Assembly (NCBI GenBank): GCA_000302695.1
Contig: AMFN01000003.1
Span: 186,001 to 250,000, forward strand
DNA from: Enterobacteriaceae bacterium LSJC7
GTDB lineage: Bacteria; Pseudomonadota; Gammaproteobacteria; Enterobacterales; Enterobacteriaceae
Reading direction: 5' to 3'
DNA length: 64,000 bases
Both the position numbers and the translations under genes were made by a program. The notes below the pieces were generated by a model. The model was not told the origin of the DNA. It saw nothing but the letters and a program-made list of their open reading frames with translations, and did no database searches. Positions 34,485 through 42,145 of this stretch are shown one piece after another (positions within the stretch are counted from its first letter, which is position 1; every line of letters starts with the position of its first letter).

Positions 34485-36254
34485 ATGACCATTTCAACCG
34501 ACACAACACTGATGCACGACCCCCGACGGCAGGCGTCGCTGCTTTACTGGCAGGGTTTCTCCGTGCCACAGATTGCCGACATGCTGAAGCTGAAACGCCC
34601 GACGGTTCAGAGCTGGAAACAGCGCGACGGCTGGGACGGTATTGCGCCGATTTCCCGCGTGGAAAGCAGTATTGAAGCGCGCCTGATTCAGCTCATCGCC
34701 AAGCCGCAAAAGACCGGCGGTGACTTTAAGGAAATCGACCTGTTAGGCCGACAGATTGAGCGGCTGGCGCGCGTCAATCGCTACAGCCAGACCGGCAACG
34801 AGGCCGACTTAAACCCCAACGTTGCAAACCGCAATAAAGGCGAGCGAAAAAAGCCGAAAAAGAATTTTTTCAGCGACGAAGCCATTGCGAAGCTTGAAGA
34901 AATTTTCTTCGACCAGTCATTCGACTATCAGCTTCAGTGGTACCGCGCCGGACTGGCGCACCGCATTCGCGACATCCTCAAATCCCGCCAGATTGGCGCG
35001 ACGTTTTATTTTTCACGTGAAGCGCTGTTGCGCGCCCTTAAAACGGGTCACAACCAGATATTTCTATCGGCCAGTAAAACGCAGGCTTATGTGTTTCGTG
35101 AGTACATCATTGCATTCGCCCGACTGGTCGATGTCGACCTGACCGGCGATCCGATAGTCATCGGCAACAACGGCGCAAAGCTGATTTTTCTCGGCACCAA
35201 CTCAAACACCGCGCAATCACACAACGGTGACCTGTACGTCGACGAGATATTCTGGATCCCCAATTTTCAGCGCCTGCGCAAAGTCGCGTCGGGCATGGCG
35301 TCACAGAAACACCTGCGAAGTACCTACTTTTCCACCCCTTCCACGCTGGCGCATGGCGCGTATCCGTTCTGGTCCGGCGAGCTGTTCAACCGGGGGCGTG
35401 CCAGCGCGGCTGACCGCATCGACATTGACATCAGTCACAGCGCGCTCGCGGGTGGCCTGCTTTGCGACGATGGTCAGTGGCGGCAGATAGTCACGATTGA
35501 GGATGTCCTTGCCGGTGGCTGCACCCTGTTTGACCTGGACCAGCTCAGACGCGAAAACAGTGCGGAGGATTTCCGCAACCTGTTCATGTGCGAATTTGTC
35601 GACGACAAGGCGTCTGTGTTCCCGTTCGAGGAGCTGCAGCGCTGCATGGTCGACGCCCTGGAAGAATGGGAGGACGTTGCGCCGTTTGCCGACCATCCGT
35701 TCGGCTCGCGTCCTGTCTGGATTGGCTACGACCCGTCACACACCGGTGACAGTGCCGGGTGTGTGGTACTGGCTCCGCCGGTGGTATCCGGTGGCAAGTT
35801 TCGCCTGCTGGAGCGCCACCAGTGGAAGGGCATGGACTTTGCCGCACAGGCGGAAGGCATCCGCAGGCTGACCGAAAAATACAACGTCGAGTACATCGGC
35901 ATTGACGCGACCGGCCTCGGTCTCGGCGTATTCCAGTTGGTGCGCTCATTCTTCCCGGCGGCGCGCGGTATCCGCTACACCCCCGAAATGAAAACCGCAA
36001 TGGTGCTTAAGGCCAAAGATGTCATTCGCCGTGGCTGTCTGGAATATGACGCCGGGGCAACTGACGTCACACAGTCGTTTATGTCGATTCGCAAAACCAT
36101 GACCAGCAGCGGACGCAGCAGCACCTACGAGGCCAGCCGCAGCGAGGAAGCCAGTCACGCGGATATCGCGTGGTCCACCATGCACGCCCTGTTAAACGAA
36201 CCGCTCGCCGCCGGTAGCGGTATGCAGTCAACGTCTATTCTGGAGTTCAACTGA
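34485..36254 (+). CDS. P: large terminase subunit gpP
   Basis: 589 residues (P2 590). A helix-turn-helix near the N-terminus (IADMLKLKRPTVQSWKQRDG), ATPase region with FLSASKTQAYVFR as the Walker-A-like element, and YIGIDATGLGLGVFQL in the nuclease part. Packages DNA from cos. Its stop overlaps the Q start. Confidence 0.96.
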   Translation: MTISTDTTLMHDPRRQASLLYWQGFSVPQIADMLKLKRPTVQSWKQRDGWDGIAPISRVESSIEARLIQLIAKPQKTGGDFKEIDLLGRQIERLARVNRYSQTGNEADLNPNVANRNKGERKKPKKNFFSDEAIAKLEEIFFDQSFDYQLQWYRAGLAHRIRDILKSRQIGATFYFSREALLRALKTGHNQIFLSASKTQAYVFREYIIAFARLVDVDLTGDPIVIGNNGAKLIFLGTNSNTAQSHNGDLYVDEIFWIPNFQRLRKVASGMASQKHLRSTYFSTPSTLAHGAYPFWSGELFNRGRASAADRIDIDISHSALAGGLLCDDGQWRQIVTIEDVLAGGCTLFDLDQLRRENSAEDFRNLFMCEFVDDKASVFPFEELQRCMVDALEEWEDVAPFADHPFGSRPVWIGYDPSHTGDSAGCVVLAPPVVSGGKFRLLERHQWKGMDFAAQAEGIRRLTEKYNVEYIGIDATGLGLGVFQLVRSFFPAARGIRYTPEMKTAMVLKAKDVIRRGCLEYDAGATDVTQSFMSIRKTMTSSGRSSTYEASRSEEASHADIAWSTMHALLNEPLAAGSGMQSTSILEFN

Positions 36255-37279
36255 TGGCAAAGAAAAAGCCGCGCAAGGCGGCAGCAACCATGACGGCCAG
36301 CACCCCGCAAAAAATGGAGGCGTTTACGTTTGGCGAGCCGGTGCCGGTACTCGACCGGCGCGATATTCTGGATTACGTGGAATGCATCAGTAACGGCAAA
36401 TGGTACGAGCCGCCGGTCAGTTTTTCCGGGCTGGCAAAAAGCCTGCGCTCGGCTGTTCATCACAGCTCACCGCTGTATGTTAAGCGCAACGTGCTCGCCA
36501 GCACCTATATCCCGCACCCGTTGTTATCCCGGCAGGATTTCAGCCGCTTTGCGCTTGATTACCTCGTGTTCGGAAATTCGTTTCTTGAGCAACGCAAAAG
36601 CGTCACCGGCCAGCCGCTCAGGCTGCAGACATCACCGGCAAAATACACCCGCCGTGGCGTGGAGGATGGCGTCTACTGGTTCGTTGAATCGTTCACCACG
36701 CCGCATGAGTTCGCCCCCGACAGTGTGTTTCACCTGCTGGAGCCTGACATCAACCAGGAGCTTTACGGCCTGCCGGAATACCTCAGTGCGCTTAATTCCG
36801 CCTGGCTGAATGAGTCTGCCACGCTGTTTCGTCGTAAGTATTACCAGAACGGCGCACATGCCGGTTACATCATGTATGTGACCGACCCGGCGCAGAGCGC
36901 GACAGACGTCGAGTCGCTACGCGAGGCGATGCGCAGCTCAAAGGGGCTGGGGAATTTTAAGAACCTGTTTTTTTACGCACCCAACGGCAAACCGGACGGC
37001 ATTAAAATTGTGCCACTGAGTGAAGTCGCCACTAAGGATGATTTTTTTAATATCAAGAAAGCCAGCGCCGCTGACCTGATGGACGCCCACCGCGTGCCGT
37101 TTCAGTTGATGGGCGGCAAGCCGGAAAATATCGGCTCACTCGGTGACGTTGAGAAGGTCGCGCGGGTATTTGTACGTAACGAGCTGTCACCCCTGCAGGA
37201 CCGTTTCAGAGAAATAAACGACTGGCTCGGCATGGAGGTCATCAAGTTCAAAGAGTACACGCTCGACAACCCGGAATAA
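36254..37279 (+). CDS. Q: portal protein gpQ
   Basis: 341 residues (P2 344); conserved HRVPFQLMGGKPENIGSLGD block near the end. Last gene of the P-Q unit, followed by a terminator and cos. Confidence 0.96.
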   Translation: MAKKKPRKAAATMTASTPQKMEAFTFGEPVPVLDRRDILDYVECISNGKWYEPPVSFSGLAKSLRSAVHHSSPLYVKRNVLASTYIPHPLLSRQDFSRFALDYLVFGNSFLEQRKSVTGQPLRLQTSPAKYTRRGVEDGVYWFVESFTTPHEFAPDSVFHLLEPDINQELYGLPEYLSALNSAWLNESATLFRRKYYQNGAHAGYIMYVTDPAQSATDVESLREAMRSSKGLGNFKNLFFYAPNGKPDGIKIVPLSEVATKDDFFNIKKASAADLMDAHRVPFQLMGGKPENIGSLGDVEKVARVFVRNELSPLQDRFREINDWLGMEVIKFKEYTLDNPE

Positions 37280-37290
37280 CTACCACTCAG

Positions 37291-37312
37291 GCCGCCATTA
37301 TGGCGGCTTTTT
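37291..37312 (+). terminator. terminator after gpQ
   Basis: 7-bp stem GCCGCCA/TGGCGGC, 3-base loop, then TTTTT. Confidence 0.85.
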
Positions 37313-37456
37313 CATACCCCGCCATTAAACCGCCTCAGACGCTCCACACGCGCACCGACACACAACATCAGCCACGAATCGACAGCCATTACGATAACGC
37401 TATCACGACGCGCTCAGACGTTATTTTTTATTAATACGCACCACCGCTGGCGCGCA

Positions 37457-37475
37457 ATGCTTTCCCCGCCACGCC
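37457..37475. other. cos packaging site (P2/186 type)
   Basis: On the minus strand GGCGTGGCGGGGAAAGCAT matches the 19-base P2 cohesive end (GGCGAGGCGGGGAAAGCAC, from memory) at 17 positions, and lies where P2 has cos, just past Q. The remaining bases of the gene-free interval 37280-37621 hold two hairpins and no coding signal. Confidence 0.85.
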
Positions 37476-37517
37476 TGCCCGCTTTACGGGTCGCTTTTAA
37501 TGCAGTTGCAATCCAAT

Positions 37518-37551
37518 AGCAAAGGCCCGCCAATAGTGGCGGGCCTTTGCT
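37518..37551. terminator. long perfect hairpin between cos and the accessory cassette
   Basis: 15-bp perfect stem (AGCAAAGGCCCGCCA and complement) with ATAG loop. No long T-run follows, but it stands at the end of the leftward accessory operon and is its likely terminator. Confidence 0.6.
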
Positions 37552-37621
37552 AAAACAATTCAGATGCAATCATGCAAATCCATGCAGCATAAAATGCAGC
37601 TTATCCATGTTTTCAACTTAG

Positions 37622-37993
37622 TTATAAGTACCTAAAAGATTGAGGAGGAACTGCCCCCGGAAGGAGTTCACTCAACGAGAAAGGTGCATCATAGCGCTGA
37701 GGGTTTTTCACACCGATGGCAAATCCCCGGCTTCTCTCTGAAAAATATTCATCAAAAAAATCGCGCGTGATGCCAGCGTATTTTTTAGTCATATCCCACA
37801 AATCATCGGGAGCCAGCGATATCACTCTATCGACTTCAAACTCACCAACAACCTTACCAACAGGCATAGTTGCATAGATAACAACTGTTTTCACATCTGA
37901 ATTTCGAAAGATGCTTTTACGAAACTCGAACTTTTTATGACCATCTAAAATCGACTCGGCATACTCAGGTTTAATCGATAATAAGATTTTCAT
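37622..37993 (-). CDS. ASCH-domain protein (third gene of accessory cassette)
   Basis: 123 residues from ATG 37993 (MKILLSIKPEYAESILDGHK), which lies inside the end of the preceding gene. The KPEYAESILDGHKKFEFRKS start, the VVIYATMPVGKVVGEFEVD strand region and the GFAIGVKNPQRYD segment indicate an ASCH/PUA-like fold that binds RNA or nucleotides. The Thr of the catalytic Lys/Thr/Glu set known from the ac4C amidohydrolase YqfB is not evident after GHK, so hydrolase activity is doubtful. AT-rich, codon use unlike the phage core. Function unknown. Confidence 0.75.
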   Translation of the reverse strand: MKILLSIKPEYAESILDGHKKFEFRKSIFRNSDVKTVVIYATMPVGKVVGEFEVDRVISLAPDDLWDMTKKYAGITRDFFDEYFSERSRGFAIGVKNPQRYDAPFSLSELLPGAVPPQSFRYL

Positions 37994-38549
37994 TAACACG
38001 CCCCACACTCAGTATCTCTCTAAATTGAGCATCACTCAATCTGAAGAACCCCCAATAGTCTTGATTGTAACCTACAATACGTAACAATTCATCTCTGATT
38101 ATTCTTTTTCTTAGGGGGAAATTGTAACTTAACCTTATCAAATGCATGGGGTATTTCTTGCTATAATATAACTTAAGTTCCTCGTCTGTAAAAACGCTTA
38201 TTTCCCCACAATAATTTTTAAATTCTTGATAGGAGCCAAACTCCCTAATGTTCCTATAGTCTTCCAACACGCAAACAGATGTGGCAACTGAGCGATATTT
38301 TGCCAAATTAGGTATGTCAGTCGTACGATAAATAAGAATATTATCTCCAGGCTGAAGATACTCCATCCCCCTCATTGCCCCTATATACACCTTATGAATG
38401 CTATTGGTGTAAGCCACATCCTCAACAATGGATTCATCCTCATTCTTTAAAATTGACTCAGGGAAAAGCCTTGTATGAAACTCCGGCTTAATTGACAACA
38501 AGAAATTCCTGTCATTCATTTTAATCATTGGATAATTACTGTAATCCAT
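37971..38549 (-). CDS. PUA/ASCH-like protein (second gene of accessory cassette)
   Basis: 192 residues starting MDYSNYPMIKMNDRNFLLSI. FLLSIKPEFHTRLFPESIL echoes the start of the neighbouring ASCH protein, and LQPGDNILIYRTTDIPNLAK with RSVATSVCVLEDY looks like the central strands of a PUA-type domain. It is in the same frame as the GNAT gene, with only TGA TTT between the two frames; GGAGA of its ribosome site overlaps that stop. In related proteins, as I remember them, GNAT and this domain are fused. It may therefore be the C-terminal half of one protein split by a stop codon, or a separate coupled gene. Confidence 0.7.
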   Translation of the reverse strand: MDYSNYPMIKMNDRNFLLSIKPEFHTRLFPESILKNEDESIVEDVAYTNSIHKVYIGAMRGMEYLQPGDNILIYRTTDIPNLAKYRSVATSVCVLEDYRNIREFGSYQEFKNYCGEISVFTDEELKLYYSKKYPMHLIRLSYNFPLRKRIIRDELLRIVGYNQDYWGFFRLSDAQFREILSVGRVNENLIID

Positions 38550-38552
38550 AAA

Positions 38553-39020
38553 TCATCTCCATGTAAAATCCTTGAAATAAACACCTTCCTGACCATTGAC
38601 TGTCATTGCATTCTTTCGTGCGCACAACCTAAACCCATAGCGAGAAAGAAGATTTATTAACCCCTGATGCTTATCAAAAATCGTTACATATATTTCACTT
38701 ATATTATGTAACATTGCGAAGTCGAATATTTTCCTAACGAAGCGCTCACCCATTTTTGTTCCGCGAGCATCAATTTTAAATGTCCCGCATTTAATACGCT
38801 TTTTCTTTTGAAAAGAGGGGGTCATATCATTCAGATCTTCATCTTCAACCTTAAGGTATAAAAAGCCGTCAATCTCCCCAATATCATCATAAGAGACATA
38901 TGCTTTTTCCTGCCCTTTCGATAAAAACCATCCTTCGAATCCAGGATAGTCCCCCTTCAAAGAATCAAAAAAAACGTCTGAAAGCTCTACTTCTCTAAAC
39001 TGTACATAGCAAAGAGGCAT
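38553..39020 (-). CDS. GNAT-family N-acetyltransferase (first gene of accessory cassette)
   Basis: 155 residues from ATG 39020 (MPLCYVQFREVELSDVFFDS), preceded by AAGGA; the ATG at 39044 has no such site. The acetyl-CoA pyrophosphate loop is visible as R86-G-T-K-M-G91, preceded by the KCGTFKIDA strand and followed by the FVRKIFDFAMLHN helix and IYVTIFDKHQGLINLLSRYG, a complete GNAT core. The target cannot be told. It leads a three-gene leftward operon in the interval where P2 has tin and old. AT-rich. Confidence 0.8.
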   Translation of the reverse strand: MPLCYVQFREVELSDVFFDSLKGDYPGFEGWFLSKGQEKAYVSYDDIGEIDGFLYLKVEDEDLNDMTPSFQKKKRIKCGTFKIDARGTKMGERFVRKIFDFAMLHNISEIYVTIFDKHQGLINLLSRYGFRLCARKNAMTVNGQEGVYFKDFTWR

Positions 39021-39349
39021 CACGTTATCCTTTTCATCATGCAAATACGCACAAAAACTACTTCAATTCAAAAAACATGTAAATATTATTAAAGTAATCA
39101 CATTCGATTTCGTGATCTTCTTCAGCATCTTGAAGACCCGCTAGAGATAGAAATATGTCCGTTGCTTACCAATGCACCAATGAATATGTGATTGTCATTT
39201 CAGTAAAGAATGCCCGCAGTAACAGCAAAGATGATGTCAGACCAACCGTCGCAGTATTTGGGCGCGGTATGTTAACTAGCGCCTCGCTAGGCTCGTTGTT
39301 TACCCCCGCCAGCACTGAAAGCAGATTTCAGCACCGGCGGCGTTCTCGC
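39021..39349. other. AT-rich gene-free stretch upstream of the GNAT cassette
   Basis: The half near 39050-39110 is AT-rich and should hold the leftward promoter of the cassette. I see no convincing coding frame; the 73-codon plus-strand frame at 39155-39376 is not recognisable and lacks a ribosome site. Confidence 0.4.
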
Positions 39350-39589
39350 TTAACTTCTTACAAGATTGAGCGGTGAAACACGCGCTCCGCTGGTCGTTTC
39401 TTCACAACCGCTCAGGGCATCGCCTAAATCTCGCGCAATGTATTCGATAAAATGAGCGACCTGACTGGACGCGATAAGCCCGTCATCAGATTCACTGACA
39501 ACAGTCAGAAGACAAGCAAGCGTTCGGGCGGCCTCATGAGCGCGCGAGAGCTGATTGAAGGCGTCTTCCTGAATAAGGTGGGTGAACAT
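39350..39589 (-). CDS. small phage protein downstream of the C4-like RNA
   Basis: 79 residues from ATG 39589 (MFTHLIQEDAFNQLSRAHEA), preceded by GTGAGG. Mostly helical, acidic in the middle (SESDDGLI), no membrane helix. I do not recognise it. Position between A and the accessory locus corresponds to the place of tum in phage 186, but there is no LexA box and no sequence likeness I can name. Its leader contains the C4/CI-like RNA, which suggests that its expression is silenced in the prophage. Confidence 0.6.
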   Translation of the reverse strand: MFTHLIQEDAFNQLSRAHEAARTLACLLTVVSESDDGLIASSQVAHFIEYIARDLGDALSGCEETTSGARVSPLNLVRS

Positions 39590-39636
39590 ATAAACCTCAC
39601 TTGTGTAGCAATGATTTTTACATCGCCACCGCACAA

Positions 39637-39811
39637 GGTCTCAATCTTGAAGGGTGGCGAGCTGACAGGGTTGAGACTACCGGACACAAGCGCGAAACCG
39701 GCGCAGCTTTCGCTGCCCCTGCCAGCCCGCCATAATATGGCCGAGTCTGGCTAACACACAAAAAAACCGCATGGCGCGGTCGTGCGCACTTGTTATTCGG
39801 GGTCTCAATCC
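39637..39811 (-). ncRNA. C4/CI-type antisense-RNA immunity leader
   Basis: On the minus strand three short boxes occur in order: GGATTGAGACC (39811-39801), GGTAGTCTCAACC (39681-39669) and AGATTGAGACC (39647-39637). The second is complementary to the common TTGAGAC core of the first and third. A GNRA hairpin GCAGC-GAAA-GCTGC (39716-39703) lies before the second box, and a terminator lies between box one and the hairpin. This is the seqA/seqB/seqC layout of P4 CI RNA and P1 C4 RNA, in which a processed RNA pairs with the leader and stops expression. The exact RNA ends are not determined. Confidence 0.65.
39759..39780 (-). terminator. intrinsic terminator inside the C4-like leader
   Basis: On the minus strand ACCGC, loop GCCAT, GCGGT, followed by a run of T residues. 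Confidence 0.7.
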
Positions 39812-39865
39812 CGGCAGTGGATTTTGCCACTGCCTGACCAAGTTACCTCGAAAGACAAACGCACG

Positions 39866-42145
39866 TCAATCACCACCCCAGCCCGGCCACGCATCGGCAA
39901 CCGGATATGTGAATTTTTGCCCGTCAAATGTCACCGTAGCGCCACGCGCCAGCGCCTCAAGCTCCCAGCGCTTCGGGGTGATGCCATGCTGCGCAAGGTC
40001 AAAACGAATGCGGGGGATTTGCGCCCGCTCTGCTCTGGTCAGCCTGGCTGACGGGGCCACTTCTCGCGGTTTTAACGGCTTACCGCTTCTTTGCTGACGA
40101 TTTGGCGGCGGCGCGCCGTGTTTTAATGCGCCCCTGAGCGCCGTCACGACTTCCGGGTCGCTCCACCCGACAACCCCGCTATCAATTAAATTAATCACCG
40201 CTGCGACATGCTCAGACGGTGTGGGGGTCATAACAGGAGCGTCACCGCCGGTGAGCTTTCCACAGTTATTGACAGGACTCCGAGGCGCGGCGAAGCCGCT
40301 TTTTAAGGTCAAAGGCTCAACGGCTAAAACCTTCGGAACGATGCGCCATTCCGACGACCGGGTGACGTGAACGCGGCGCGCGCCGATGTGCGGCGCATAA
40401 ATCCCGACGACACGCACGATATCTTCTTCATACTCGTTTGCTTCATCGGCCACGTGCCGAGCGACCCTAACGGTCTGGCAATCGCGCGGAACGTTCGCCC
40501 CACCCTGAGCTGCGATATACAAATCAAAGTCACCACGGTCAGCCGCCGCGCGTGCCGCCTCTACGCGCTCGTCAAACTCATCAGCAATGCTGACGCCACG
40601 CGGCAGCTTGCGCAGCTCGCGGTAAGCGCCCATCGTTGGCAGGCCAATCGTTTTAAACTGGGGAATGCGCCATGTTGACGCCCAGGCGGTTACAGCGGCG
40701 GCAGTGTCACGCAGAGGTTTTCCGGTATCGTGGTCGACCTGACCGTCCAGCGCATAACCGTCGATATTTTTGGCGATGTATTTCGCGATATAACCAGCAG
40801 CGCCACCCCTGTTGAGGTGTTTTGCCTGGAATCTGTTGCGCGCGGCACCGCGCTCGTCACCGTCAACTTTCAGAGCATAACGGCGCATGATTTCAGTGAT
40901 TTCTTTGCGCTGCTCCCGCCTGCAGAACAGCATCATGTGCCAGTGCGGCGTGGCGTCGTGATGAGGCTCAACAACGCGCATTCCGTATACCTGCAGGTCG
41001 TTGTCTTTAAACGCTGTACGCATCAGGCTCCAGATAGCACACAGGTAACGCTGCGTATCTTTAGGCGTGTACGCCTCACCATTCCAGCCGTGATTAAGCT
41101 GAACGGTTTTTTCCTTACCCTTTCCGACCTGTCGCGTCGGGTGATATTTCGACGGTGCAGTCAGCGTGATAAACATGCCAACATCCCCCCGGCTGGCGGC
41201 GTAGCGCTCAATACCTGCGATAGTGTTCATCAGCTCCATACGACGAATTTCAGGATTCGAAATGCTGCCCATCACCTTACTAATCAGGTCGATACGTTCG
41301 CCGGTGGTTTTGTTTTCCAGCTCGCAGGATTTCAGGTATTCAAGATTGGCCTGGCGCCGGGTATGCACGTCACGAATCGCGTGCTTGCTGGCGTATGGCG
41401 AGCGGTCTTTATTCACCTCACCTGCAGCAATCAACAGCGCCTCATGCCAGCGCATACGCTGCGCCTTAAGCTGGTCAATCCACCATTCGTCTTTAATCAT
41501 GCGAGCCACAGTGGAAAACGCCTGGCGGATTGTCATCTGACGTTTGCGGTACTTCTTCCAGAAAAGCGGCGTAATGTTGAATGCGCGGGCGGCACCAGCA
41601 ACGTGACCGTACAGGTGCGCCTGCGCTTCATCAGTGAAAAGCGAATCCCTGCCGCCGTGCGCCTCCGCCCAGGCGTCACTTAACTCTTCATACATGGTGA
41701 AAAGATGCGAGGCGATACGCGCAGCGAATTTTTTCAGCTCCTTGTCGTTCATACCCGGCAGGCGCGCATAATTGTCGCTTTCACACAGGAACAACAACGA
41801 CGCCCCGGTATTCATTCCGTTGCGTTCATTAACAAGCTCAATGCGCGGCCACAGCCTGCGTATGAAGGTCGAGCGCAGATAATAGAGACCTTCCAGCGGG
41901 CCTTTGCTTCGCCGGATGTACTCATAGCGCGAGGTAAAAAACGAACTAAGGAAATACGGCAGGCGGTCAATTCTGGATAAAACCCCTTGCACCTGACGCA
42001 GTTCGTCACGTGTAAGGGGTCTTTCTCGCCCCACGGCTTCACCCGGAGCGTTCCACGGATAAGCACCGACGAACGTCTCGCCGGCGCCTTTCATGAATGG
42101 TGGCGGCGGTGTCGGGGCTATACGCCCTCTCTCCGGGTAACTCAT
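39866..42145 (-). CDS. A: replication initiator gpA (HUH endonuclease)
   Basis: 759 residues (P2 gpA 761). The HUH-type metal site is seen in ATPHWHMMLF and the two active tyrosines in YIAKYIAKN (Y-x3-Y). It nicks the phage origin and starts rolling-circle replication. Overlaps the PP-loop gene by 4 bases, so both are translated together. Confidence 0.95.
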   Translation of the reverse strand: MSYPERGRIAPTPPPPFMKGAGETFVGAYPWNAPGEAVGRERPLTRDELRQVQGVLSRIDRLPYFLSSFFTSRYEYIRRSKGPLEGLYYLRSTFIRRLWPRIELVNERNGMNTGASLLFLCESDNYARLPGMNDKELKKFAARIASHLFTMYEELSDAWAEAHGGRDSLFTDEAQAHLYGHVAGAARAFNITPLFWKKYRKRQMTIRQAFSTVARMIKDEWWIDQLKAQRMRWHEALLIAAGEVNKDRSPYASKHAIRDVHTRRQANLEYLKSCELENKTTGERIDLISKVMGSISNPEIRRMELMNTIAGIERYAASRGDVGMFITLTAPSKYHPTRQVGKGKEKTVQLNHGWNGEAYTPKDTQRYLCAIWSLMRTAFKDNDLQVYGMRVVEPHHDATPHWHMMLFCRREQRKEITEIMRRYALKVDGDERGAARNRFQAKHLNRGGAAGYIAKYIAKNIDGYALDGQVDHDTGKPLRDTAAAVTAWASTWRIPQFKTIGLPTMGAYRELRKLPRGVSIADEFDERVEAARAAADRGDFDLYIAAQGGANVPRDCQTVRVARHVADEANEYEEDIVRVVGIYAPHIGARRVHVTRSSEWRIVPKVLAVEPLTLKSGFAAPRSPVNNCGKLTGGDAPVMTPTPSEHVAAVINLIDSGVVGWSDPEVVTALRGALKHGAPPPNRQQRSGKPLKPREVAPSARLTRAERAQIPRIRFDLAQHGITPKRWELEALARGATVTFDGQKFTYPVADAWPGWGGD

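Noticed and set aside
37622-37993. Calling the ASCH protein an ac4C amidohydrolase (YqfB type)
   Set aside because: The Lys-x-x-Thr arrangement of the YqfB active site is not present after the GHK segment, so only the fold is supported.
39155-39376. 73-codon plus-strand frame upstream of the accessory cassette
   Set aside because: No ribosome site, no recognisable family and no supporting context; the second half runs into the end of the gene at 39350.
39618-39830. 70-codon minus-strand frame (MAKSTAGIETPNNKCARPRH) resembling Ash-family phage proteins
   Set aside because: It runs through the C4/CI-like RNA boxes and terminator. Its resemblance to database proteins is probably due to the conserved RNA, so I list the RNA and not a protein.
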